Shown: piece by piece, positions 1 to 5,277 of the stretch
How the letters are laid out: the number at the start of each line of letters is the position of its first letter
How positions within the stretch are numbered: position 1 is the first letter of the stretch
DNA from: Paracoccaceae bacterium
Lineage (GTDB): Bacteria > Pseudomonadota > Alphaproteobacteria > Rhodobacterales > Rhodobacteraceae
Assembly: GCA_023134935.1 (NCBI GenBank)
Contig: JAGLUD010000162.1
Coordinates: 1-7,032, forward strand
Reading direction: 5' to 3'
Length of the DNA: 7,032 nt
The notes under the pieces: model-generated
Databases searched by the model: none
Seen by the model: only the letters and a program-made list of their open reading frames with translations
Told to the model about the DNA's origin: nothing
Translations under genes and position numbers: made by a program

Positions 1-284
1 CGTAATGCCTGAATGCCGAGCCAGATCAGATATGCAGCGCCGACCCACTTCACTAGCGAAAACGCAATTGCCGATGTGGCAAGAATGGCGGATAGGCCGA
101 CGGCGGCCATTAGGACGTGGACGAATGCACCGCTCCAGATGCCAAACATGGCGGCGAAACCGGCGGCGCGACCTCCTTTAGCGGTTTTGCCAAGGATGAA
201 TGCGATGTCGGGTCCGGGGGCGAGGTTCAGCAAGACGGCAGCCGTCAGGAACGTGGTCCAGTGGAGGAGGGAATAATCAAACAT
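1..284 (-). CDS. LysE-family translocator, N-terminal part (runs off left edge)
   Basis: This is a partial inner-membrane exporter of the LysE/RhtB type; members of the family export amino acids or related small molecules, but the substrate cannot be told here. About 94 residues are visible. The first half carries the family's usual N-terminal pattern: a hydrophobic first helix followed by the loop motif NLAPGPDIAFILGK (about residues 20-33), a Gly/Ala-rich second helix (GFAAMFGIWSGAFVHVL, about 42-58), and a third hydrophobic stretch ending in VKWVGAAYLIWLGIQAL. The NxxPGPD motif is the best marker of the family. The start is the ATG whose complement lies at 282-284; an in-frame stop lies a few codons upstream, so no longer start exists. 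No strong ribosome binding site is seen. The gene is divergent from the histidine-phosphatase gene. The remaining roughly 110 residues expected for the family lie outside the window. Confidence 0.9.
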   Translation of the reverse strand, partial: MFDYSLLHWTTFLTAAVLLNLAPGPDIAFILGKTAKGGRAAGFAAMFGIWSGAFVHVLMAAVGLSAILATSAIAFSLVKWVGAAYLIWLGIQAL

Positions 285-369
285 GAAGAAATGGTAACCA
301 CACTTTCATATACCTGTCACGCGGTATATCGTTCGCCGAACACGCGCTATTGATGAAATGGAAAACTAG
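285..369. promoter_or_regulatory. Divergent intergenic region with a perfect inverted repeat
   Basis: This 85-bp gap separates the divergent LysE-type gene and the histidine-phosphatase gene and must hold the promoters for both unless they are transcribed from elsewhere. It contains a perfect inverted repeat, ATATACC (308-314) and GGTATAT (323-329), separated by 8 bp, so that the arms are about 15 bp apart from start to start. That geometry fits a dimeric regulator site, but no regulator gene is in view. I could not find a convincing sigma-70 -35/-10 pair in either direction. Confidence 0.4.
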
Positions 370-1020
370 ATGTCAGAACTAACACTCATCCGTCACGGAC
401 AGGCGCAAACTGGCGCAAAAGACGAGGCGAGTTATGACAAGCTTAGCGATCTTGGCCACGAACAGGCTGGCTGGCTGGGCGAACATTTCCAGCGAACGCA
501 CGGGTATGATCAGATTATATCGGGCGCGATGAACCGTCAGATTCAGACAGCGCAATCACTTAATTTGACGACCCCGCATCATCATGATCCGCGCCTGAAC
601 GAGATGGATTATTTTGGGCTCGCCGACAGCCTGTTGCAAACCAATGGTGTTGCATGGCCCACATCCGAGGCTGAATTTATCACCCACCTTCCACAAGTTC
701 TTAACGCTTGGCGATCTGGTGAAATAGTTGACGGGTTGGAAACCTATGACACCTTTTGCGCACGTATTACCGAAGCTTTGGATGACGCTGCCCGTAAAGA
801 CGGGCGCGTGCTTCTTGTGACATCAACAGGTGTGATTGCGACGCTTGCGACGTTGGCGTTGGATTTGGACATACACAAGAAAAGCAGGATGTTTATGGCT
901 GTGGCGCATACGTCCGTTCATAAATTCACCATGCGCGACAGTGATCTGCATCTAACGCAGTTCGGGGGCACGCCACATCTGGATTATCCCGAGCGCTTGC
1001 ACGCGAAAACTTTTGCCTGA
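370..1020 (+). CDS. Histidine phosphatase superfamily protein with altered second active-site motif
   Basis: This 216-residue cytoplasmic protein belongs to the histidine phosphatase (phosphoglycerate-mutase-like) superfamily, whose members transfer phosphate through a catalytic histidine. The N-terminus TLIRHGQA contains the RHG signature (Arg8, His9, Gly10). A second arginine (SGAMNRQIQTAQ, Arg56) and an acidic residue (LNEMDYF, Glu78) fit the phosphate pocket and proton donor. The usual second catalytic histidine, expected in a V-S-H-G-G-type motif after a hydrophobic strand, is absent: here the strand runs VLLVTSTGVIATL (about 147-159). His180 and His184 lie further along, in AHTSVHKF. 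A broad group of family members is known with Ser in this place, so this may be a genuine subfamily; the substrate is unknown. The ATG is preceded directly by an in-frame TAG, so the start is fixed; the upstream GGAAAA is only a weak ribosome binding site. The stop overlaps the arfB start by one base. Confidence 0.88.
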   Translation: MSELTLIRHGQAQTGAKDEASYDKLSDLGHEQAGWLGEHFQRTHGYDQIISGAMNRQIQTAQSLNLTTPHHHDPRLNEMDYFGLADSLLQTNGVAWPTSEAEFITHLPQVLNAWRSGEIVDGLETYDTFCARITEALDDAARKDGRVLLVTSTGVIATLATLALDLDIHKKSRMFMAVAHTSVHKFTMRDSDLHLTQFGGTPHLDYPERLHAKTFA

Positions 1021-1439
1021 TGATCCGCGTTAACGAAAATATAACTATTGAGGATTGGGAGCTGACGGAAACGTTTATGCGCTCCTCCGGTCCGGGTGGG
1101 CAAAACGTTAACAAAGTATCAACGGCGGTGGAGCTGCGGTTCGAGGCGGAGCGTTCACCCAATTTGCCACCTGCGGCCAAGGTTCGGCTGAAGAAGCTGG
1201 CGGGGCGGCGGTGGACCAAGGACGGAGCTGTTATAATTACGGCTGAAAAGCACCGCACGCAGCCGCGTAATCGTGCAGAGGCGGAAGAGAAGCTTGTGGA
1301 GTTGATCAAGCAAGCCTTATTTCGGCCGAAGTATCGCGTGAAGACACGTCCAACGTTGGCCTCTAAGCGGCGACGCTTGGAGGGGAAAAAGCAACGTGGG
1401 CAGGTTAAAGCGTTGCGCGGAAAGATCAGCGACGACTAA
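1020..1439 (+). CDS. arfB: Alternative ribosome-rescue factor ArfB (peptidyl-tRNA hydrolase)
   Basis: ArfB (YaeJ) enters stalled ribosomes that have no codon in the A site and hydrolyses the peptidyl-tRNA, releasing the nascent chain. The 139-residue protein has the release-factor catalytic domain with the GGQ motif at residues 26-28 (RSSGPGGQNVNKVSTAVELR), the same position as in E. coli ArfB (140 residues), and lacks the codon-recognition domains of RF1/RF2. The linker is followed by a basic tail (residues about 108-135, including TRPTLASKRRRLEGKKQRG) that in E. coli ArfB sits in the empty mRNA channel; the TRPTxASKxRRL and VKxxRGK patterns are kept. The start codon shares its A with the TGA stop of the phosphatase gene, so translation is probably coupled. 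The 3' end overlaps the convergent M19 peptidase gene by 4 bp. Length and motifs leave little doubt about the call. Confidence 0.95.
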   Translation: MIRVNENITIEDWELTETFMRSSGPGGQNVNKVSTAVELRFEAERSPNLPPAAKVRLKKLAGRRWTKDGAVIITAEKHRTQPRNRAEAEEKLVELIKQALFRPKYRVKTRPTLASKRRRLEGKKQRGQVKALRGKISDD

Positions 1440-2611
1440 TCTGGCAAAGCTGCCAACAACAACCGCACCATGTTACCGCCCATGACTTTGGCGATGTCCT
1501 CGTCTGACAATCCGGCTTTTAACAGCTCGTCCGTTAACGCCGCGAGTTCCGATATATCAAACGCGGTTTCAACCGATCCGTCGTAGTCAGACCCTAATGA
1601 AACGTGGTCCACGCCTAATAGATCGATCGCGGAAGTGATGGTTGCGGCGACGCCCATGGGGCTGTCGTTACAGGTGACTTCCTCCCAATACCCGATACCG
1701 ATCAACCCGCCAGTTTCCACAATCTGCTTCATCAGCGCGTCTGGATAATTGCGTTTGGTTTCGCAGTGGCCGTGTACACCTGTGTGGCTAACGATTAGCG
1801 GAACATCGGTCATGGCCAGCACATCAGCGGCGACTTGTGGGCTGGAATGTGCGAGGTCGATGATCATATCTTTGGCGACCATTGCATTGACCACTTCACG
1901 GCCAAATTCAGTAAGGCCTGCGTTGGAAATTCCATGTAGCGATCCGCCCAAACGATTATCGAAGAAATGTTGCAGGCCCATTACGCGGAAACCGGCATCG
2001 AACATGCGATCGAGGTTGGCGATGTCACCGTCAAGCGCATGGCCGCCTTCAGCGCCCATCATCGCGCCCATGATTTTGCTGCCATCTGCGCGATCTGAAA
2101 GGATCGATTCAAGGTCGGATTTGGTGCGGATAATGCGGAAGAAGTTAGGTTCGCGCGCTTGGAAATTGTGCAGCTTTTCGGATTGGTAAAGCGCGCGTTC
2201 AATTCGACTGTTCCATGTGCGTACAGGCCAAAGTTGCCCGAAAGCCAGCAAAGTGATGTTGTCCCGCGCGTCTGCCGAGTTTTCTTCGTAGTTCAAACCA
2301 ACCGGGCTTTTGGTGACGGTCGTGAATACCTGAATTGCGGCGTTGCCTTCGGCCATGCGGGGGAAGTCGACTTGGCCGTAATCGCCACGTTCTAACAGGT
2401 CGCGATTCCAGAGCAGGCTGTCGGCGTGCCAGTCGCCAATTATCAGCGTTTCGTGCAGGGCAGCGGCGCGATCGGATACGGGATAAGGTTCGTGGTCTTT
2501 AACGGCGTTTTTACCTTTCTCGACGATCGCAGGAGCGAAGGTCCAGAAGGCGATTAAGCCAAGGACGGCAAGCGCCAGAATTGTCAAAATACCTTTTTTT
2601 ACGATCCGCAT
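1436..2611 (-). CDS. Membrane-anchored dipeptidase, peptidase family M19
   Basis: This 391-residue protein is a zinc-dependent dipeptidase of the renal-dipeptidase (M19) family, with an amidohydrolase-type barrel. The metal ligands expected from the family can be picked out: HxD at His62/Asp64 (DWHADSLLW), the bridging Glu188 (GAEGGHAL), His255 (IDLAHSS) and His276 (IVSHTGVHG), plus the acidic Asp342 in GSDYDG. The C-terminal GGN motif (378-380) is also typical. Residues 1-29 hold two or three basic residues followed by a hydrophobic helix with no clear cleavage site, so I infer an N-terminal membrane anchor with the enzyme in the periplasm. The natural substrate is unknown; peptides or D-amino-acid dipeptides from the wall are possible. 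An AGGGGA ribosome binding site (complement of 2617-2622) lies 5 bases from the ATG. The gene is divergent from adhC and convergent with arfB. No link to formaldehyde metabolism is evident. Confidence 0.92.
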   Translation of the reverse strand: MRIVKKGILTILALAVLGLIAFWTFAPAIVEKGKNAVKDHEPYPVSDRAAALHETLIIGDWHADSLLWNRDLLERGDYGQVDFPRMAEGNAAIQVFTTVTKSPVGLNYEENSADARDNITLLAFGQLWPVRTWNSRIERALYQSEKLHNFQAREPNFFRIIRTKSDLESILSDRADGSKIMGAMMGAEGGHALDGDIANLDRMFDAGFRVMGLQHFFDNRLGGSLHGISNAGLTEFGREVVNAMVAKDMIIDLAHSSPQVAADVLAMTDVPLIVSHTGVHGHCETKRNYPDALMKQIVETGGLIGIGYWEEVTCNDSPMGVAATITSAIDLLGVDHVSLGSDYDGSVETAFDISELAALTDELLKAGLSDEDIAKVMGGNMVRLLLAALPD

Positions 2612-2628
2612 GATTTTCCCCTATGGTT

Positions 2629-2680
2629 CAATCGAAATTTGCACAATAATAGGTTGCATCAAATTTAAAACAATCGAAAT
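2629..2680. repeat. Perfect 10-bp direct repeat CAATCGAAAT, two copies
   Basis: CAATCGAAAT occurs at 2629-2638 and again at 2671-2680, 42 bp from start to start, which is close to four helical turns. One copy lies just upstream of the possible adhC -10 box and the other lies between it and the ribosome binding site. The spacing would place both copies on the same face of the helix, as expected for a regulator site. A chance origin in AT-rich DNA cannot be excluded. Confidence 0.45.
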
Positions 2681-2682
2681 CC

Positions 2683-2687
2683 GGGAG
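2683..2687 (+). promoter_or_regulatory. Ribosome binding site that decides the adhC start
   Basis: GGGAG lies 6 bases before the ATG at 2694. The reading frame is open further upstream to an ATG at 2610, but that start would add 28 residues unlike any class III alcohol dehydrogenase, would overlap the first codon of the divergent peptidase gene, and has no such site in front. Confidence 0.75.
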
Positions 2688-2693
2688 CATATA

Positions 2694-3806
2694 ATGATCA
2701 CACGTGCAGCAGTTGCCTTTGCAGCTGGGGAACCTCTTCAAGTCATAGATGTTAACCTTGAAGGCCCCAAGGCGGGTGAGGTTCTGGTGGAGATCAAAGC
2801 CACAGGTATTTGCCACACGGACGAATTTACGCGTTCGGGTGATGATCCCGAAGGGCTGTTTCCGGCGATTTTGGGCCATGAGGGTGCTGGCGTTGTTATT
2901 GAAATTGGCGAAGGTGTTACCAGCTTGAAAGTTGGCGATCACGTGATCCCGCTTTACACACCTGAATGTCGCGAGTGTGAATACTGTCTGAACCCTAAGA
3001 CCAACCTTTGTCAATCGATCCGCGAGACGCAAGGTGCTGGCTTGCTGCCAGACGGCACCACGCGGTTTACCACGATGGATGGCGAACCGATTTACCACTA
3101 CATGGGATGCTCGACTTTCGCGAACCATACGGTTGTGCCGGAAATCGCGTTGGCGAAAATCCGTGAGGACGCGCCGTTTGACAAGGTTTGTTATATCGGC
3201 TGCGGTGTGACTACGGGCATTGGCGCGGTGATTAATACGGCAAAGGTCGAGATCGGCTCGACGGCGATTGTGTTTGGTCTGGGCGGTATTGGGTTGAACG
3301 TTATTCAGGGGCTTCGGTTGGCTGGTGCTGATCAGATCGTTGGTGTGGACATCAACGATTCCAAAATCCCGATGGCGACGCAATTCGGTATGACTGACTT
3401 TGTTAACCCAACCGAGGTCGAAGGCGATCTGGTTGCGCATTTGGTGGCCCTGACGGGTGGCGGCGCGGATTATACGTTTGATGCGACAGGCAACGTAAAC
3501 GTTATGCGGACCGCCTTGGAGGCGGCGCATAAAGGTTGGGGTGAGAGCATTATCATTGGCGTAGCGGGTGCTGGGCAGGAGATTTCCACGCGGCCGTTCC
3601 AGTTGGTGACGGGTCGTTCATGGCGCGGTACGGCATTTGGCGGAGCCAGCGGTCGTACGGATGTTCCCAAGATCGTGGACTGGTATATGGACGGCAAGAT
3701 CGAGATTGATCCTATGATTACGCATATTTTGAAGTTGGAAGATATTAACGAAGGCTTCGATTTGTTGCACGAAGGGAAGTCGATTAGGGCCGTCGTGGTA
3801 TTTTGA
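2694..3806 (+). CDS. adhC: S-(hydroxymethyl)glutathione dehydrogenase / class III alcohol dehydrogenase
   Basis: This 370-residue enzyme oxidises S-hydroxymethylglutathione, the spontaneous adduct of formaldehyde and glutathione, to S-formylglutathione with NAD+. It is the first enzyme of glutathione-dependent formaldehyde detoxification and can also reduce S-nitrosoglutathione in family members. It is a zinc medium-chain dehydrogenase: catalytic zinc ligands Cys40 (TGICHTDEF), His62-Glu63 (LGHEGAG) and Cys170 (GCGVTTG); structural zinc cysteines 92, 95, 98 and 106; NAD-binding GLGGIG at 195-200 and Asp219 at the end of the next strand (VGVDIN). Class III marks include SGDDPEG near residue 50, [13 protein letters not shown] with Arg110, and [17 protein letters not shown]. 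Length matches the family (about 369-375). The gene is also called frmA, flhA or adhI in other bacteria. It heads a tight six-gene run, with the hydrolase for its product starting 23 bp downstream. Confidence 0.96.
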   Translation: MITRAAVAFAAGEPLQVIDVNLEGPKAGEVLVEIKATGICHTDEFTRSGDDPEGLFPAILGHEGAGVVIEIGEGVTSLKVGDHVIPLYTPECRECEYCLNPKTNLCQSIRETQGAGLLPDGTTRFTTMDGEPIYHYMGCSTFANHTVVPEIALAKIREDAPFDKVCYIGCGVTTGIGAVINTAKVEIGSTAIVFGLGGIGLNVIQGLRLAGADQIVGVDINDSKIPMATQFGMTDFVNPTEVEGDLVAHLVALTGGGADYTFDATGNVNVMRTALEAAHKGWGESIIIGVAGAGQEISTRPFQLVTGRSWRGTAFGGASGRTDVPKIVDWYMDGKIEIDPMITHILKLEDINEGFDLLHEGKSIRAVVVF

Positions 3807-3817
3807 GTATTTTTGAA

Positions 3818-3826
3818 AAAGAGAAG
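3818..3826 (+). promoter_or_regulatory. Purine-rich ribosome binding site for S-formylglutathione hydrolase
   Basis: AAAGAGAAG lies 3 to 9 bases before tandem ATG codons at 3830 and 3833. It supports one of these as the start rather than the in-frame TTG at 3803, which overlaps the adhC stop and would add nine residues absent from typical family members. Confidence 0.55.
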
Positions 3827-3829
3827 ACA

Positions 3830-4666
3830 ATGATGAAAACCCTTTCTGAAAACGCCAGTTTTGGCGGAAGCCAAGGCGTTTATTCGCACCATTCGGATGC
3901 CTGTAATTGCGAGATGACTTTTGCGGTTTATATGCCTCCGCAAGCGGTTGAGGGATTGGTGCCGGTGGTTTGGTATCTGTCCGGTCTGACCTGTACGCAT
4001 GAAAACGCGATGGTTAAGGCGGGTGCGCAGGCTTGGGCTGCCGAACATGGCGTGGCGGTTATTTTTCCTGACACCTCGCCGCGCGGCGAAGGCGTTGCGG
4101 ATGATGAGGCCTATGATTTGGGACAAGGCGCGGGATTCTATGTGGACGCCACTGAGGAACCGTGGGCGCAGCATTACCAGATGTGGACGTATATAACCGA
4201 AGAACTGCCCAAGCTGATTTTCCGAAACTTCGATTTGAACGAAGAAGCGCAGGGTATCATGGGGCATTCCATGGGCGGCCACGGAGCGTTGACGATGGCG
4301 ATTTCGCTGCCGGATCAATACAAATCCGTGTCAGCATTTGCGCCGGTCACCAACCCGACAGGTAGTGATTGGGGTCGCAAGCAATTGACGGCATATCTGG
4401 GCGATGATCCGAACGCTTGGGGTAAGCATGACGCTAGTTTGTTGATGTCCGAGAAAGGCTATCCGGGGCATGTGATGATTGATCAGGGTGGTGCGGACGA
4501 GTTTTACGACCTGTTGAAAACAGATGCTTTGGCTGCAGCGATCACTGCGCGGAAACAATCGGCCAGCTTGCGGATTTTGGAGGGGTATGATCATTCGTAT
4601 TTCTTCGTTTCGACCTTCATGGAAGACCATATCGCGCACCACGCTGATATTCTGCATAACCTTTAA
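3830..4666 (+). CDS. fghA: S-formylglutathione hydrolase
   Basis: This esterase-D-type serine hydrolase cleaves S-formylglutathione to formate and glutathione, completing the formaldehyde route begun by AdhC. The protein is 278 residues from the first ATG (277 from the second, at 3833), matching the usual 275-280. It has an alpha/beta-hydrolase fold with nucleophile Ser147 in GHSMGGHG (145-152), and Asp223 (QGGADEFY) and His255 (EGYDHSYFF) completing the triad. Family-specific stretches include WYLSGLTCTHENAM (48-61) with the conserved cysteine and FPDTSPRG (79-86). I chose the ATG at 3830 because it follows a purine-rich ribosome binding site; 3833 is equally possible. The gene lies 24 nt from adhC with no terminator, so the two are almost certainly co-transcribed. 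The symbol frmB is used for the E. coli equivalent. Confidence 0.96.
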   Translation: MMKTLSENASFGGSQGVYSHHSDACNCEMTFAVYMPPQAVEGLVPVVWYLSGLTCTHENAMVKAGAQAWAAEHGVAVIFPDTSPRGEGVADDEAYDLGQGAGFYVDATEEPWAQHYQMWTYITEELPKLIFRNFDLNEEAQGIMGHSMGGHGALTMAISLPDQYKSVSAFAPVTNPTGSDWGRKQLTAYLGDDPNAWGKHDASLLMSEKGYPGHVMIDQGGADEFYDLLKTDALAAAITARKQSASLRILEGYDHSYFFVSTFMEDHIAHHADILHNL

Positions 4667-4671
4667 GGGGA
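4666..4671 (+). promoter_or_regulatory. Ribosome binding site for the 49-codon small ORF
   Basis: AGGGGA overlaps the last base of the fghA stop codon and lies 7 bases before the GTG at 4679. It is one of the best Shine-Dalgarno matches in the window and is unexplained unless the GTG is used. Confidence 0.55.
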
Positions 4672-4678
4672 CGTTAAC

Positions 4679-4828
4679 GTGTCAATATCCGTGGTTTTGT
4701 TTTTGGCGACAGTGCTGGCCGCACCCCCACCGCTTGTTATTTCGGCGGTGTTCATGTGGGACGTGTTCGCGCAGCCAAGCAACGGACAAGCCTCGGCGTG
4801 CGCGTCTTTGGATGGGGATTGCTCATGA
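4679..4828 (+). CDS. Small hypothetical protein, 49 residues, hydrophobic N-terminal half
   Basis: I do not recognise this small protein. It reads MSISVVLFLATVLAAPPPLV (residues 1-20), continues with a hydrophobic ISAVFMWDVFAQ to residue 32, and ends in a polar tail with two cysteines (Cys41 and Cys48). It contains no lysine or arginine and three aspartates, so it is acidic. The first half could be a membrane segment interrupted by three prolines. Support comes from context: an AGGGGA site 7 bases before the GTG start, a 12-bp gap from the fghA stop, and a stop codon that overlaps the next gene's ATG in the classic ATGA arrangement. Without it, fghA and the YaiI gene would be separated by an unusual 158-bp gap in an otherwise gapless run. 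Family membership and function are unknown; its translation may chiefly couple the two neighbours. Confidence 0.55.
   Translation: MSISVVLFLATVLAAPPPLVISAVFMWDVFAQPSNGQASACASLDGDCS
4814..4818 (+). promoter_or_regulatory. Ribosome binding site that decides the yaiI start
   Basis: GGGGA lies 6 bases before the ATG at 4825. The frame is open upstream to 4756, but that longer version would add 23 arginine-rich residues before the typical family N-terminus and lacks a comparable site. Confidence 0.7.
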
Positions 4829-5277
4829 CGGCCATATATATAGATGCTGATGCGTGCCCAGTTAAGGACGAAACCTTGCGCGTGGCGGACCGGCATAACG
4901 TAAAAGTTTACGTGGTATCAAACGGTGGACTGCGGCCTAATCCACACCCGTTGGTGGAAACGGTGGTGGTTCCTGATGGACCCGATGTAGCTGATATGTG
5001 GATCGCAGACCGCGTTGGCACAGGTGATATCTGCATAACGGGCGATATCCCATTGGCCGCGAAGTGCCTTGAGGCTGGCGGTCGCGCCGTGCGGCATAAC
5101 GGGGATACGTTCACGTCGGCCAACATCGGCAACCAACTGGCGATGCGCGATTTGATGGCGGACCTGCGCGAGGCGGATCCGTTTCGCCAAGGTGGTGGTC
5201 GGCCGTTTAGCAAAGCAGACAGATCTAAATTTCTGGAGGTGTTGGAACGTGAAGTTCGGGCAGCCTTGAAAGAATAG
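4825..5277 (+). CDS. YaiI/YqxD family protein (DUF188, UPF0178)
   Basis: This 150-residue cytoplasmic protein belongs to the widespread YaiI/YqxD family (E. coli YaiI has 152 residues), which has a PIN/NYN-like nuclease fold but no settled function. The family markers are in order: the N-terminal strand IYIDADACPVKDE (4-16) with Asp7, Asp9 and Cys11; VSNGGLR (31-37); DGPDVADMWIADR (51-63); ICITGDIPLAAKCLEAGG (69-86); and the C-terminal GGGRPFSKADRSKFL (123-137). The clustered acidic residues Asp7, Asp9, Asp54, Asp58 and Asp74 would fit a metal site, which is an inference from the fold. The ATG overlaps the stop of the preceding small ORF (ATGA), and the TAG stop is directly followed by the ATG of the methyltransferase gene, in the same frame. 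Confidence 0.93.
   Translation: MTAIYIDADACPVKDETLRVADRHNVKVYVVSNGGLRPNPHPLVETVVVPDGPDVADMWIADRVGTGDICITGDIPLAAKCLEAGGRAVRHNGDTFTSANIGNQLAMRDLMADLREADPFRQGGGRPFSKADRSKFLEVLEREVRAALKE

Larger units (their letters stand above)
2612..2693. promoter_or_regulatory. AT-rich divergent promoter region between the M19 peptidase and adhC
   Basis: This 82-bp gap is clearly richer in A and T than the flanking genes and should contain both promoters. For the peptidase, the minus strand shows TTGTTT (complement of 2668-2673) and TATTAT (complement of 2646-2651) 16 bp apart, a fair sigma-70 match. For adhC, the plus strand shows AATAAT at 2645-2650 as a possible -10, but no recognisable -35 at the correct distance, which would fit activator-dependent transcription. 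The two proposed -10 boxes overlap. These are assignments by eye and alternatives exist, such as TTGCAC at 2639-2644 as a -35. Confidence 0.35.

Noticed and set aside
13..276. An 87-codon open frame on the plus strand opposite the LysE-type gene
   Set aside because: The minus-strand reading has the NLAPGPD motif and membrane helices; the plus-strand reading has none and is a shadow.
1027..1115. Repeated GTTAAC/GTTAACG words across the window, considered as a regulatory motif
   Set aside because: The copies lie in unrelated coding positions, mostly Val-Asn codons, with no fixed spacing or strand pattern.
2628..3530. A 300-codon open frame on the minus strand opposite adhC
   Set aside because: It is a shadow of adhC. 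Its translation is rich in Arg, His and Asn without any recognisable domain, and adhC on the other strand is certain.
3803..3829. A TTG start nine codons upstream of fghA
   Set aside because: It overlaps the adhC stop and has no site of its own. The ATGs at 3830 and 3833 have a purine-rich site and give the usual family length.
3853..3866. A small hairpin, CGCCA-GTTT-TGGCG, considered as an adhC terminator
   Set aside because: It lies within the first codons of fghA, has only a 5-bp stem and lacks a T-run. It might affect fghA translation, but the case is weak.
3470..4318. A 282-codon open frame on the minus strand across the adhC-fghA junction
   Set aside because: It lies opposite two certain genes and spans their junction; the translation has no family motif and an Arg/Ser/Pro composition typical of antisense shadows.
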